Assembly (NCBI GenBank): GCA_023401925.1
Contig: JAEXDA010000019.1
Coordinates: forward strand, 124,001-188,000
DNA from: Bacillota bacterium
GTDB taxonomy: Bacteria; Bacillota; UBA4882; UBA8346
Reading direction: 5' to 3'
DNA length: 64,000 nucleotides
The notes beneath the pieces were generated by a model. It did no database searches. It saw only the letters and a program-made list of their open reading frames with translations, and had not been told where the DNA came from. Shown here piece by piece: positions 51,434 to 60,257 of the stretch. Position numbers and translations under genes: made by a program. Each line of letters begins with the position of its first letter. The first letter of the stretch is position 1.

Positions 51434-52192
51434 ATGAAAATTGCAAAATTACTTTTTTTCTTTTTATTGCCTATATTATTGGTAGGCTGTATCAACTATT
51501 CCGAAGAAACCTGGTTGAACGCTGACGGGTCCGGCAAATTATCCATGGAAATCAGCACCTCCGAGCAATTTGCCGCCTTGATGGCAGGACAAAGTAACCG
51601 GAATCCTTTCTCTCAAAAGGAATTAGAACAGCCTTTCAAAGGAGTTAAAGGAATCCATATAAAAAACGTAAAAATAAACCACCAAAATGGCGACATCGTC
51701 TCTACGGTAACTTTGCAATTTAATTCTTTGGAAGCACTGAATCAAATTAGAAATGGCAACAGCTCCCCGAGTTTTTTGGGCCAAATCCGTTTCTCCAAGG
51801 ACAAAAAAGGCCGCCTCATTTTTACTCGAACCATTGACAAAATGACCCTATCGCAAGGAAAAGAAAACAATGAAACAAATTCCAATGATGATCTCGCCGG
51901 AAATATATCAGGTGCTTTACTGTCCGGTTATCACTGGAAGTATACGGTTCATTTCCCCTCCAAAGTAATCAGCGCCAATACCTCCAAGGACAATATCCTT
52001 GCCCAAAACAACACGGTTATTTGGAATATTCCTCTTTCGGATCTGGTCAAAAGCCCTCAAATAATGACCGCGACCCTCAAGGCTCCTTTACCTTGGTTAC
52101 TCCTTAGCTTTATTGTGGCCGGATTACTGGTCATCCTTGTCGTTCTGACGGTTACCATTTTAAAATCAAAAACAAAATCCGAGAATCTTTAA
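51434..52192 (+). CDS. lipoprotein with C-terminal membrane helix (LppM/DUF3153-like)
   Basis: 252 residues from ATG 51434 (AGGAGG at 7 nt). A lipobox LLVGC puts the lipidated Cys at residue 19. The ectodomain starts with NYSEETWLNADGSGKLSMEI, a pattern known from LppM-like domains, and one C-terminal helix (LLLSFIVAGLLVILVVLTV) is followed by a basic cytoplasmic end. It is thus anchored at both ends. The function is unknown. Confidence 0.85.
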   Translation: MKIAKLLFFFLLPILLVGCINYSEETWLNADGSGKLSMEISTSEQFAALMAGQSNRNPFSQKELEQPFKGVKGIHIKNVKINHQNGDIVSTVTLQFNSLEALNQIRNGNSSPSFLGQIRFSKDKKGRLIFTRTIDKMTLSQGKENNETNSNDDLAGNISGALLSGYHWKYTVHFPSKVISANTSKDNILAQNNTVIWNIPLSDLVKSPQIMTATLKAPLPWLLLSFIVAGLLVILVVLTVTILKSKTKSENL

Positions 52193-52423
52193 GTCCGGTT
52201 TTTTTAATATGTCAAAGGAGATTGCCTGAAAGAAACCCTAAACCTCTTTTGAGCAGCCCCGGTTCCCTTCTTTGGCAAAAACAGGGCCTTTCTTTCCCAC
52301 ATATGACATTTGTCCTTTTTAAAAAATCTCCATTCCGTTATACTCGACCTATCGGTGTAAAAATTTCACGGATGAACCCTTTTTCTAAAGTAAAGCCAAG
52401 GAAAACCGTAGGAAGGTGAAAGA

Positions 52424-53122
52424 ATGACAATCATTCCAAACCAGGAGCTGCTGCAATTCTATATTCAAAAGTTTTCCCTGGATAAAATATTTGAATCAGA
52501 TTTGAGCGGCAGTATGTCTTTACTTTATTACCCGAAAGGGGAACTGATTTGTGAAAGTTCGACCCGGATGCAATCCTTATATTTTTTAGTCTCCGGCAAA
52601 TTAAAAACATTTACACTCATGGATAACGGCAAATCGCTCCTGCTCCGGTTTTCAAAACCTTTAGGCGTCATCGGCGAAGTTGAATTTATAAACCAACTCC
52701 CGGTAAGCTGCCATGTTGAGGCCCAAATTGATTCTTATCTCATTGGGATTCCCTTTTCCGATTTGACCCAATATGCCTATGATGATCCGACATTTTTACG
52801 CTTTATTATTTCTCATCTGAGTTATAAACTATATACTGCGGCAAACGCAGCTTCTCTCAACCAGTTGTATCCCCTTGAAAACCGTTTCGCCAGTTACCTG
52901 TTATCGATCAACACCGATGAAAATAACCAGATGCGGATTGAAGAAATCAAAGCCGATAAATTAACGGAAATCGCTATGCTGCTTGGAACCAGTTACCGGC
53001 ATTTAAATCGAATCATCCGGCAATTTCGCCAGGACGGTATTATTTCTCAAGATAAGGGTTCCCTTACGGTTTTAAATCTTGCCAAGTTGAGGATATTGGC
53101 AAAAAAAAATGTTTACGAATAG
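52424..53122 (+). CDS. Crp/Fnr-family transcriptional regulator
   Basis: 232 residues. The cyclic-nucleotide-binding fold covers residues 20-145 (YPKGELICESSTRMQSLYFL, GVIGEVEFINQLPVSCHVEA), though the usual phosphate-cassette Arg is not obvious, so the ligand may differ. The helix-turn-helix is LTEIAMLLGTSYRHLNRIIRQF. It lacks the N-terminal Cys cluster of oxygen-sensing Fnr. It resembles the YeiL group. GGAAGGTG precedes the ATG. The 230 nt upstream hold no other gene that I can support. Confidence 0.9.
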   Translation: MTIIPNQELLQFYIQKFSLDKIFESDLSGSMSLLYYPKGELICESSTRMQSLYFLVSGKLKTFTLMDNGKSLLLRFSKPLGVIGEVEFINQLPVSCHVEAQIDSYLIGIPFSDLTQYAYDDPTFLRFIISHLSYKLYTAANAASLNQLYPLENRFASYLLSINTDENNQMRIEEIKADKLTEIAMLLGTSYRHLNRIIRQFRQDGIISQDKGSLTVLNLAKLRILAKKNVYE

Positions 53123-53157
53123 TCAAGGAGAGTGTCCAGTGATTTATAGCATCAACA

Positions 53158-53187
53158 TTGGATTATCACTGGGATTTATGATATAGT
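53158..53187 (+). promoter_or_regulatory. probable sigma-A promoter of the Uma2 gene
   Basis: TTGGAT, 18-bp spacer, TATAGT, about 75 nt before the start at 53263. Confidence 0.5.
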
Positions 53188-53262
53188 AAATATATTCCAA
53201 TTCATCGCCAAACAATAATCGTAAAGTTACATTGAGGTTTAAAAAATAAAACCGGAGGAAAA

Positions 53263-53868
53263 ATGAAGTATCAAGTCAAGGAAAACCACCCCTGCGCCGC
53301 CGGAAAAGAAATTTATACTTACGGGGATTATGAAAAATGGCCTGAAGACGAACGATGGGAATTAATCGACGGCGTTCCTTATGACATGACGCCAGCCCCT
53401 TCCCGCGGGCATCAGGAAATCTTGGGTGCCTTGTATCTCCAGTTTGCCGCTTACCTGAAAGGAAAGCCTTGCCGGGTTTATTTGGCCCCCTTTGATGTCA
53501 GATTGCCGGAAGGCCGGGAAGAAGATGCCCTGATTAAAACTGTGGTCCAACCGGACTTAACCGTGATTTGCGACCGGACCAAACTGGATGATAAAGGCTG
53601 CAAAGGAGCCCCGGATCTGATCATTGAAATTACCTCCCCCCATACTGCCGCCAAAGATGGTAAATTTAAATTGGCTTTGTATGAAAAGGTTGGGGTCAAA
53701 GAATTTTGGCTAGTGTATCCTTTGGATGCCACCGTTATGGTATTTACCCTCGATAATCACGGAGAATACGGTAAACCGGCAATATTTGCAAAGGATGACC
53801 AAATTCCGGTGGGGATATTCTCAGGGGACTTAACGGTGGATTTGACCCAAGTTTTTGAAATTGATTAA
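53263..53868 (+). CDS. Uma2-family endonuclease (DUF820), without antitoxin head
   Basis: 201 residues. PD-(D/E)XK core: RWELIDGVPYDMTPAPSRGHQ, VVQPDLTVICD, DLIIEITSPHTAAKDGKFKL and YEKVGVKEFWLVYP. It starts directly at the nuclease domain, unlike the two Phd-fused members in this window. The biological role of the family is not settled. GGAGG precedes the ATG. Its stop is 2 nt from the end of the convergent argC. Confidence 0.9.
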   Translation: MKYQVKENHPCAAGKEIYTYGDYEKWPEDERWELIDGVPYDMTPAPSRGHQEILGALYLQFAAYLKGKPCRVYLAPFDVRLPEGREEDALIKTVVQPDLTVICDRTKLDDKGCKGAPDLIIEITSPHTAAKDGKFKLALYEKVGVKEFWLVYPLDATVMVFTLDNHGEYGKPAIFAKDDQIPVGIFSGDLTVDLTQVFEID

Positions 53869-53870
53869 AT

Positions 53871-54926
53871 TCAATACGGATGCAACCCATACCGTTTTAA
53901 CCCCGAAGACTCATCCAACCCGAACATCAGATTCATATTCTGCAGGGCAACATGAGCTCCACCCTTGCCGATACTGTCAAGCACGCTGAATATGACGATT
54001 CTGCCTCTTTTTTCATCCACATCCAGACCAATATGACAGAAATTCGTTCCTGAAACTGCGGCTACCCACGGGTAAGGAACATACTGCCAGGATACTCCCT
54101 GTTCTTTGGGTGTATCGATAATCTTCACAAACATTTCAGCTTGGTAAAATTCTTTATATAAATTAAGTAATTCCTCCCTGCTGGTCCGGAGTTTCGGGAA
54201 GCAATGGCAAATATCCAGTATCCCCCGGGTAATGGGTACATAGGTGGTTGTAAAATGCACCGAAACTTCGGTTTTACTCAAAAGTCCCAACTCTTGCTCG
54301 ATTTCATAGGTATGCCGGTGATCCACCACATTATAAGGTAATAAATTATTGCCGATCTCCGGATGATGCAATGGCCGATCCGTTTCGGCCCCTGCCCCGG
54401 CTGTTCCCGACAGGCCGTCAATAATGATTTTACCGGTGTCAATCAACCCATTTTTAACAAGCGGCGCCAGCCCCAAAATAGCCGCAGAGGAAAAACAGCC
54501 GGGATTGGCAATCACCCTGGCTTTGCGGATGCCTTCACGGTGGAGCTCGGGAATCCCATAGACTGCTTCACCAGCCAGCTGCCAGTCCGAGTGTTCCCTG
54601 CCGTAAATTCGCTCCCAATTTTCCCGATCCCGCAGCCGGAAATCAGCTCCCAAATCGATTACTTTCGTCCCCTGGTCCAACAGTCCCCTTGCCTGTTTCA
54701 TAATCTGGCCCGTAGGAAGGGCGGCAAAGACCACATCACAAAAAGTAGCCTGTTCCGGCTTGATAAAACGCAACCCGGAACCGGTCAAATTGCGGTGAAA
54801 GTAATCGAGTTCCCTTTCACCCCGGCTGGTGGCCCAGACGATTTCCACTTCGGGGTGCTCCAGTAATACCCGTAATACTTCACCGCCCATATAACCCGAT
54901 CCACCATATACCCCCGCTTTAATCAT
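53871..54926 (-). CDS. argC: N-acetyl-gamma-glutamyl-phosphate reductase
   Basis: 351 residues from ATG 54926 (AAAGGCGG; a GTG three codons earlier is also in frame). The NADP loop is AGVYGGSGYMGGEVLRVL; the catalytic Cys is in IANPGCFSSAAILGLAPL, and LSGTAGAGAETD and VPYPWVAAVSGTNFCHIG are standard. It makes the third step of arginine synthesis, reducing N-acetylglutamyl phosphate. No other arg gene is nearby; it closes a five-gene operon led by a ZTP riboswitch. Confidence 0.95.
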   Translation of the reverse strand: MIKAGVYGGSGYMGGEVLRVLLEHPEVEIVWATSRGERELDYFHRNLTGSGLRFIKPEQATFCDVVFAALPTGQIMKQARGLLDQGTKVIDLGADFRLRDRENWERIYGREHSDWQLAGEAVYGIPELHREGIRKARVIANPGCFSSAAILGLAPLVKNGLIDTGKIIIDGLSGTAGAGAETDRPLHHPEIGNNLLPYNVVDHRHTYEIEQELGLLSKTEVSVHFTTTYVPITRGILDICHCFPKLRTSREELLNLYKEFYQAEMFVKIIDTPKEQGVSWQYVPYPWVAAVSGTNFCHIGLDVDEKRGRIVIFSVLDSIGKGGAHVALQNMNLMFGLDESSGLKRYGLHPY

Positions 54927-54940
54927 TCCGTACACCGCCT

Positions 54941-55501
54941 TTATACTTTAAAATCCGCCTTCAAAATGGCATATTGCTTAATATCCCAGAACCTGCCTTT
55001 TGCAAATATCCTTTCCCGGGCAATTCCTTCGAAGCTCATGCCCACTTTCTGCATGACCCGGCCCGACTTTTCGTTGGGGAGAAAGTGACAGCATTCGATA
55101 CGGTTGAGGCCCATTTCTTCAAAAGCAAATCGAATGATCCGGCAGACCGCTTCCGGCATAATCTCCCGGCCCCAGTAAGGTCTGGCCAGCACATAACCAA
55201 TTTCGGCTCGCCGATTTTGCATATCGCACCATACAAAACCGGTGGTTCCGATCAGTTTACCGTTTTCCTTCCATACAATCCCCCAGTCCCCGGCTTCATC
55301 TTTTGGATAGCGCAAAATCGTAAATTGAATAAATCCCCTCGTATCAGCAATCGTTTGATGAGTATCCCAGGTTACATACCGTGCCACTTCATCATCGGAA
55401 GCATATTCGAAGATATCCAGTTCATCATATGGTGTCAGCCTTCTTAATATCAGTCGTTCCGTTTCCAACTGCGGTGTTCCTCTAAATATCGGTGCCTTCA
55501 T
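54941..55501 (-). CDS. GNAT-family acetyltransferase, RimJ/RimL type
   Basis: 186 residues: TPQLETERLILRRLTPYDEL opening, YVTWDTHQTIADTRGFI, and acetyl-CoA motif RAEIGYVLARPYWGREIMPE, then LNRIECCHFLPNEKSGRVMQK. Relatives acetylate ribosomal protein or other N-termini, or small molecules. GAGGAG precedes the ATG, 3 nt after the PHP gene. Confidence 0.92.
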   Translation of the reverse strand: MKAPIFRGTPQLETERLILRRLTPYDELDIFEYASDDEVARYVTWDTHQTIADTRGFIQFTILRYPKDEAGDWGIVWKENGKLIGTTGFVWCDMQNRRAEIGYVLARPYWGREIMPEAVCRIIRFAFEEMGLNRIECCHFLPNEKSGRVMQKVGMSFEGIARERIFAKGRFWDIKQYAILKADFKV

Positions 55502-55504
55502 TGA

Positions 55505-56344
55505 TTACTCCTCTTTCCGGATATTGCCCAGATCCAATTGGGAAAGGTGAATGTCGGGTATTCCCAAACATCTGACACTGACAAATTGGCCATGGCAATC
55601 GGAACCGCCGGTTACCGCCAAATGATTCTCCCTGCATATCTCCAGACAGTATTCGGTGATTGCCCGGTTGTTCTCCGGATGATAGCATTCGATACCCTTA
55701 ATGCCCTGGCCAATCATAAATCCAACCAACGTTTGATAGTCGGGGTCATAAAAAGAAGCACCCGGATGCGCCAATATGGAAACCCCACCGGCGTCATGAA
55801 TAGCCACGGCTGCTTCGGCAGGAGCGGCAAAGGTGAGCCTCTCAAAGGGATTCCCCCATTCCTTAAAAAGTTGAAAAAAATCCTGATAATTGTGACATAG
55901 CTTTTTATCAATCAAGTAATTGAGGGCTTTCCAGCCGCCCCGCTCTCTCCGGTTTGTATAGGCTTGATACTCTGAAAAGGACAGCGTTGAATATTTTGTT
56001 TCAAGATACCGGATACTGTCGTCGTCCTTCGCATCAATCAACTTTTTGTTGGTATTCAGAAGGGTCTGTAATTGAGTGTTCACCGGGTCGATTCCCAAAC
56101 CGAGAATGTGGTAATTCCGCCCTTGATGGCTTGTGTTAATTTCCACGCCAGGGATGAATAAAAGCCCCGATTGATAAGCCAGAGCGGCCACATCCTTTAG
56201 ATTTTCGGTGGAATCATGATCGGTGACGGCGAAAAGTTCAATACCCGCTTTTACAAGGTTGGAAACCAGTTCTTCCGGACTCCAGGTACCGTCGGAAGCT
56301 GTGGTATGAAGATGCAAGTCCACTCTTGGATCATTCTTCGCCAA
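55505..56344 (-). CDS. PHP-domain phosphoesterase (RNase AM/YciV-like)
   Basis: 279 residues from a TTG with GAGGAG 5 nt away, overlapping the hydrolase gene by 14 bp. Metal ligands: DLHLHTTASDGTWSPEE, FAVTDHDSTEN, FIPGVEINTSH, ILAHPGASF and TGGSDCHGQF. It matches TrpH/YciV-type PHP proteins, which act on 3'-5'-bisphosphonucleotides or RNA ends. The placement within a purine-linked operon fits a nucleotide-related role. Confidence 0.9.
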   Translation of the reverse strand: MAKNDPRVDLHLHTTASDGTWSPEELVSNLVKAGIELFAVTDHDSTENLKDVAALAYQSGLLFIPGVEINTSHQGRNYHILGLGIDPVNTQLQTLLNTNKKLIDAKDDDSIRYLETKYSTLSFSEYQAYTNRRERGGWKALNYLIDKKLCHNYQDFFQLFKEWGNPFERLTFAAPAEAAVAIHDAGGVSILAHPGASFYDPDYQTLVGFMIGQGIKGIECYHPENNRAITEYCLEICRENHLAVTGGSDCHGQFVSVRCLGIPDIHLSQLDLGNIRKEE

Positions 56345-57152
56345 TTCTTCTCCTCATTTCCTCCCGGAGGATTTCATAAAAAAGCTCTTTCGCATACCTT
56401 TCTTTCCAGGGATTATGTCCGCATTTTTCAAGAACATGAATCCATAAGTCTTTAATCCTTTTTTCCAGGGGCAATCTCACGCCGTTCAAGGGGTGGGGAT
56501 CATATTCGCCATGGATGATTGTGACCGGGCAGGTTATTTTCCCGGCAAGCTCCAGCAATTTACCACTTTCGCGCATTCCAGAAGCCTCGGCCCAGATAGC
56601 GCTATACATATCCCCGCAAACCGGCAAACAATCCTCTTGATCGGTCCTAATTTCAACAGCGCAATAATTGTCAGCCTCTTCCACCAACTCACCCAGCTGC
56701 TGCAGTAATTGATCCTTATTGACGGTTTCAGGGGCACTGACTGCGGCAAGCAGCGCATGATATTGGGCGGTTTCCGATTGATTGAAATGAGCCCTTCGGT
56801 TTTTGTCGATTTCGGCCACATATTGGCCTTCAAAAGGGCCGCACCCGACGAGAATCAGCTTTTTTACTTTCAGCGGATATTCCGCTGCATAAATAAACCC
56901 CAGCCAAGCGCCCCAGGAATGGCCGATTAACGAAACCGGTCCTTCACAGCCGGCGGATATGACCTCGTCAAGTTCCTGCAATAATCCCGCCACGGAAGAT
57001 TTCCTTTGCAGAGGTTCGATTACCCCGTAATCTTTGGATAATTCCCGGGCTATGGCAGCAACGGTTCCCAGAGCGCCGGGCCCGCCGTGAACGACTATCG
57101 CCTGATAAGGCTTAGCGCCATAATACCGGGCATTAACGTTGGAATTTACCAT
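56331..57152 (-). CDS. alpha/beta hydrolase
   Basis: 273 residues. Oxyanion loop IVVHGGPGALGT, nucleophile Ser in LIGHSWGAWLGFIYA, acid in IHGEYDPHPLNG, and His in LEKCGHNPWKERYA. HGGPG is seen in prolyl-iminopeptidase-like hydrolases. The substrate is unknown. A G-rich site precedes the ATG, 15 nt after the transformylase gene. Confidence 0.9.
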   Translation of the reverse strand: MVNSNVNARYYGAKPYQAIVVHGGPGALGTVAAIARELSKDYGVIEPLQRKSSVAGLLQELDEVISAGCEGPVSLIGHSWGAWLGFIYAAEYPLKVKKLILVGCGPFEGQYVAEIDKNRRAHFNQSETAQYHALLAAVSAPETVNKDQLLQQLGELVEEADNYCAVEIRTDQEDCLPVCGDMYSAIWAEASGMRESGKLLELAGKITCPVTIIHGEYDPHPLNGVRLPLEKRIKDLWIHVLEKCGHNPWKERYAKELFYEILREEMRRRIGEE

Positions 57153-57167
57153 GACCGATCCCCCCGT

Positions 57168-58337
57168 TTAATGATGAAACAATCGGAGTCCGGTTAGCAC
57201 CATGACCATGCCATACTCATCACAAGCTTTGATTACAATATCCTCCCGGATCGAACCGCCGGGTTGCACCACATATTGAACACCGCTCCGGTGAGCCCGG
57301 TCAATGTTATCCCGGAACGGGAAAAAGGCATCCGAACCTAAGGTTACCTTGCGGAGTTTCTTAAGCCAGGATTCTTTGTCACTGGCCGAAAGCCTCTGCG
57401 GCACATGTTCCAACACCTCGCCCAGGAGTTCCAATTCCCGCTCGGTGGCATCATTGCGCAGGAATAAATCAATGGCGTTATCCCGATCGGGCCTGCCCAA
57501 TCCTTTTTTAAATTGCAATCCCAAAACCTGTGGATGCTGCCTGAGATACCATAAATCCGCCTTTTCGCCCGCCAACCGCGTGCAATGAATTCGGGACTGT
57601 TGTCCGGCGCCGCATCCGATGATCTGACCGTTCACTACATAACAAACCGAGTTGGACTGGGTATATTTAAGGGTAATCATGGCGATAATCATGTCTCTTT
57701 GGGCCTCTGGAGGCAGATCTTTACTATCCGTCACAATATTTTTTAAATACTCAAAACCGGGAACAATATCGTTTTTCCCCTGAACAAACTCCATCCCGAA
57801 AACACTTCGTCTTTCTATTTTCTCCGGTTCATAGCAAGGATCGATTTGAACGATGTTATATTTACCGCCTTTTTTCTGTTTCAAAATTTCCAGCGCTTCT
57901 GGCGCATAACCCGGAGCGATGACGCCGTCGGAGACCTCTTTTTTAAGAAGCTGGGCCGTAGGTACGTCCACCGGGTCGCTTAAAGCCGCCCAATCGCCGA
58001 AAGAAGACATCCGATCCGCTCCCCTGGCTCTTGCGTAAGCACAGGCCAAGGGCGATAATTCAACTTCGTCTGTGAAATACGCTTTTTTCAATTCCGCAGA
58101 AAGAGGCAAGCCAACCCCAGCCCCAGCAGGGCTTACATGCTTGAACGATGCCGCAGCCGGTAAATTAAGGACCGTCATCAGCTCCTTCACCAGTTGCCAG
58201 GAGTTCAGGGCATCCAAAAAATTGATATACCCTGGATTCCCATTTAAAATCTGAAAAGGCAGTTCACCGGCGGTGGCGTTTATTTCGGCCGGTTTCTGAT
58301 GCGGGTTGCATCCATACTTCAACTGATAAGACTTCAT
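57168..58337 (-). CDS. stand-alone AICAR transformylase (PurH C-terminal-type)
   Basis: 389 residues. Only the formyltransferase part of PurH is present; the IMP cyclohydrolase domain is absent. Motifs: KYGCNPHQKPAEI opening, ASFKHVSPAGAGVG with the catalytic Lys-His pair, LKYTQSNSVCYVVNGQIIGCGAGQQSR and SDAFFPFRDNIDRAHRSGV. It formylates AICAR using 10-formyl-THF. I start at the third of three ATGs, 7 nt from AAGGGG. The ZTP riboswitch directly upstream fits: ZTP accumulates when this step lacks folate. Confidence 0.93.
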   Translation of the reverse strand: MKSYQLKYGCNPHQKPAEINATAGELPFQILNGNPGYINFLDALNSWQLVKELMTVLNLPAAASFKHVSPAGAGVGLPLSAELKKAYFTDEVELSPLACAYARARGADRMSSFGDWAALSDPVDVPTAQLLKKEVSDGVIAPGYAPEALEILKQKKGGKYNIVQIDPCYEPEKIERRSVFGMEFVQGKNDIVPGFEYLKNIVTDSKDLPPEAQRDMIIAMITLKYTQSNSVCYVVNGQIIGCGAGQQSRIHCTRLAGEKADLWYLRQHPQVLGLQFKKGLGRPDRDNAIDLFLRNDATERELELLGEVLEHVPQRLSASDKESWLKKLRKVTLGSDAFFPFRDNIDRAHRSGVQYVVQPGGSIREDIVIKACDEYGMVMVLTGLRLFHH

Positions 58338-58371
58338 CATCATTCCCCTTATCGAATTAAATTTGCTATAT

Positions 58372-58470
58372 GAAAACAAAAACCACCTGGGTCACTTTTC
58401 TACCCAGGCGGTCGGTAATCGTTTTTCTCATGCTCCCTATGGTTAATTCCATGACCCGCCAGTCGCATAA
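58372..58470 (-). promoter_or_regulatory. ZTP (pfl) riboswitch with terminator
   Basis: On the minus strand the aptamer starts with GCGACTGGCGGGTCATGG and ends with the hallmark CCGACCGCCTGGGT (58415-58402). CCTGGGT then also pairs with ACCCAGG (58392-58386 region), followed by TGGTTTTT, giving the terminator. Binding of ZTP or ZMP would keep CCTGGG in the pseudoknot and allow readthrough into the AICAR transformylase operon. Confidence 0.92.
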
Positions 58471-58490
58471 GAAATTCCTATTTTGATTTA

Positions 58491-58519
58491 AGTATATGGG
58501 ATTCCGGACTTGCTGTCAA
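58491..58519 (-). promoter_or_regulatory. sigma-A promoter of the ZTP operon
   Basis: Minus strand -35 TTGACA (58519-58514), 17 bp, -10 TATACT (58496-58491). Transcription starts near 58484, just before the riboswitch. Confidence 0.85.
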
Positions 58520-58571
58520 GGGTAAACCATTGCGGATTTCAAATGAAAAAGATCAGATGGAAATCTTTTGG

Positions 58572-58603
58572 TTGACAACAATAGTACCATATAGTACTAT
58601 TGT
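58572..58603 (+). promoter_or_regulatory. MarR promoter with overlapping palindromic operator
   Basis: -35 TTGACA (58572-58577), 17 bp, -10 TACTAT (58595-58600). A perfect 10-bp inverted repeat ACAATAGTAC-6 nt-GTACTATTGT (58578-58603) fills the spacer and the -10, the usual MarR-type operator position. Confidence 0.88.
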
Positions 58604-58661
58604 CTTGAAAACTTTGGAAAGGGTGTTTTTAAAAATTATTACCCAAACACAGGGCGGTTTT

Positions 58662-59078
58662 TTGATTTCTCAATTAAGTCAAGTTCAAAACAGGATTTTT
58701 GAAAAGCTCCTTAAAAATTACGGCATTGATGACTTCAACGGTCCGCAGGGCCGCATCCTCTTTATTTTATGGCAAAACGACGGGGTAACCATCAGTGAAC
58801 TCGGTCAAAAAACTTCCCTTTCCAAGTCGACCCTCACCAGTATGCTTGACCGGATGGACATGCAAGGGCATATCCTAAGAAATTACGATTCTAATGACCG
58901 ACGCCAGATCCGGATTTCCTTAACAGAAAAAGCCAAGGCCCTCAATGAAAAATATCTTGAGGTGTCCAAACAGATGAACCGGATTTTCTATAAGGGTTTT
59001 TCCGATGAAGAAATTGCCGCCTTAGAAAAAAAACTGGCCGGAATTCTCGCAAATTTGAAACGATATGAGAGAGGTTAG
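58662..59078 (+). CDS. MarR-family transcriptional regulator
   Basis: 138 residues from a TTG at 58662 (AGGGCGG upstream). The frame is open back to 58530, but that part contains the promoter and cannot be coding. The winged helix is VTISELGQKTSLSKSTLTSMLDRMDMQG with wing NDRRQIRISLTEKAK. It likely represses its own operon through the palindrome at 58578-58603. It is followed at 3 nt by a flavin-type oxidase gene. Confidence 0.9.
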   Translation: MISQLSQVQNRIFEKLLKNYGIDDFNGPQGRILFILWQNDGVTISELGQKTSLSKSTLTSMLDRMDMQGHILRNYDSNDRRQIRISLTEKAKALNEKYLEVSKQMNRIFYKGFSDEEIAALEKKLAGILANLKRYERG

Positions 59079-59081
59079 AAT

Positions 59082-59501
59082 ATGAATGAAAAAATCATGA
59101 CTGAAATCAATAACTTGATTGCCGATACCCGTGATATCATTGTTTGTTCTGTGGACGGGCAAGGGTATCCCAACGCCAAGGCAATGTTTAAAATCACTCA
59201 TGATCATGCAAAAACTTTTTATTTCTCCACCAATACTTCTGCTATGAGAACCCAGCAATTTATGAAAAATCCTCAAGCTTGCCTCTATTTTTGCGGTAAT
59301 GAAAAAATAAACGGATTCATGTTGATCGGCCGGATGGAAGTGTTGACCGATACTACAATCAAGGGGCAGTTCTGGCAGGAAGGTTGGGAAATATACTATC
59401 CCCAGGGAGTAACCGACCCGGACTATTGCATTTTGAAGTTTACCGCCAAAGAAGGTAATTACTATCATGCTTTACAAAAGCATCGTTTCGATATCGAATA
59501 A
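59082..59501 (+). CDS. pyridoxamine 5'-phosphate oxidase-family (FMN-binding split barrel) protein
   Basis: 139 residues: SVDGQGYPNAKAMFKITHDH, FYFSTNTSAMRTQQFMKNPQ (family core) and CLYFCGNEKINGFMLIGRME. Small members bind FMN or F420-like cofactors; the function is undefined. GAGAGG precedes the ATG, which is 3 nt from the MarR stop, so it is the regulator's main target. Confidence 0.9.
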   Translation: MNEKIMTEINNLIADTRDIIVCSVDGQGYPNAKAMFKITHDHAKTFYFSTNTSAMRTQQFMKNPQACLYFCGNEKINGFMLIGRMEVLTDTTIKGQFWQEGWEIYYPQGVTDPDYCILKFTAKEGNYYHALQKHRFDIE

Positions 59502-59547
59502 CTCTTTCTATTTTCTCAATTCACATCCATGAACCCGGAGGCAAACT

Positions 59548-60243
59548 ATGAGTTTTAACGGATTTTATAGCAATACTTTGGAATTTCTCATTGAAAACAA
59601 GCTTAATGACAGTAAGTCGTGGTTTGAGGAACACAAAACGGAATATAACGATTTCCTCCTCTCGCCCCTGAAAGAACTGGTGGGTGAATTAAGCAGCCAT
59701 CTTTTGAAAATCGATCCGCTAATCGAGGTGACACCGGCTATCGGCAAAACCATTTCCCGTATTTACCGGGACACCCGCTTTTCCAAAGATAAATCGCTTT
59801 TCCGGGAAAATATGTGGTTGGTTTTCATGCGCAATAAAAAATCCGGTCCGGAGTGGCCCGCTTTTTACTTTGATATCTCTCCGATGCACTTTAGCTATGG
59901 CATGGGCTACTATGCAACATCCAAAGAAACCTTGCAACTCTACCGGAAATATATCGCCGAAAGCCGCCCTGCCTTTTTACAGGCGCTGGCCTGTTATCAA
60001 CAGCAAAATACCTTCCAATTCACCGGCGAAAAATATAAAAAACTGCAGTCCGCCGCTTTCCCCGAAGCCGTCAAAGACTGGTATGTCCGTAAGAACATCA
60101 ATTTTGACCATACTTCATCCAATTTGAAGCCCACTTTTTCCAAAAAGTTAGCCGGGGAGTTAAGGGCGGGTTATGATATTCTTCAGCCCATTTACGCTTT
60201 TTTATGTGATATCCAGGAACAAAGGCTTGCAGGCATTGAATAA
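59548..60243 (+). CDS. DUF2461 (TIGR02453) family protein
   Basis: 231 residues: LNDSKSWFEEHKTEYNDFLL, TISRIYRDTRFSKDKSLFRE and FYFDISPMHFSYGMGYYATS are the family signature. The function is unknown. GGAGG precedes the ATG. It follows the MarR pair by 46 nt and may be cotranscribed. Confidence 0.93.
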   Translation: MSFNGFYSNTLEFLIENKLNDSKSWFEEHKTEYNDFLLSPLKELVGELSSHLLKIDPLIEVTPAIGKTISRIYRDTRFSKDKSLFRENMWLVFMRNKKSGPEWPAFYFDISPMHFSYGMGYYATSKETLQLYRKYIAESRPAFLQALACYQQQNTFQFTGEKYKKLQSAAFPEAVKDWYVRKNINFDHTSSNLKPTFSKKLAGELRAGYDILQPIYAFLCDIQEQRLAGIE

Positions 60244-60257
60244 TATTTTGATTATGG

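Noticed and set aside
52222..52419. 65-codon ORF before the Crp/Fnr gene
   Set aside because: Its TTG start abuts the AAAGGAG sequence with only about 1 nt spacing and the protein shows no gene-like character.
58530..58661. N-terminal extension of the MarR protein
   Set aside because: It contains the consensus promoter and operator, so it is upstream of the transcript start or untranslated.
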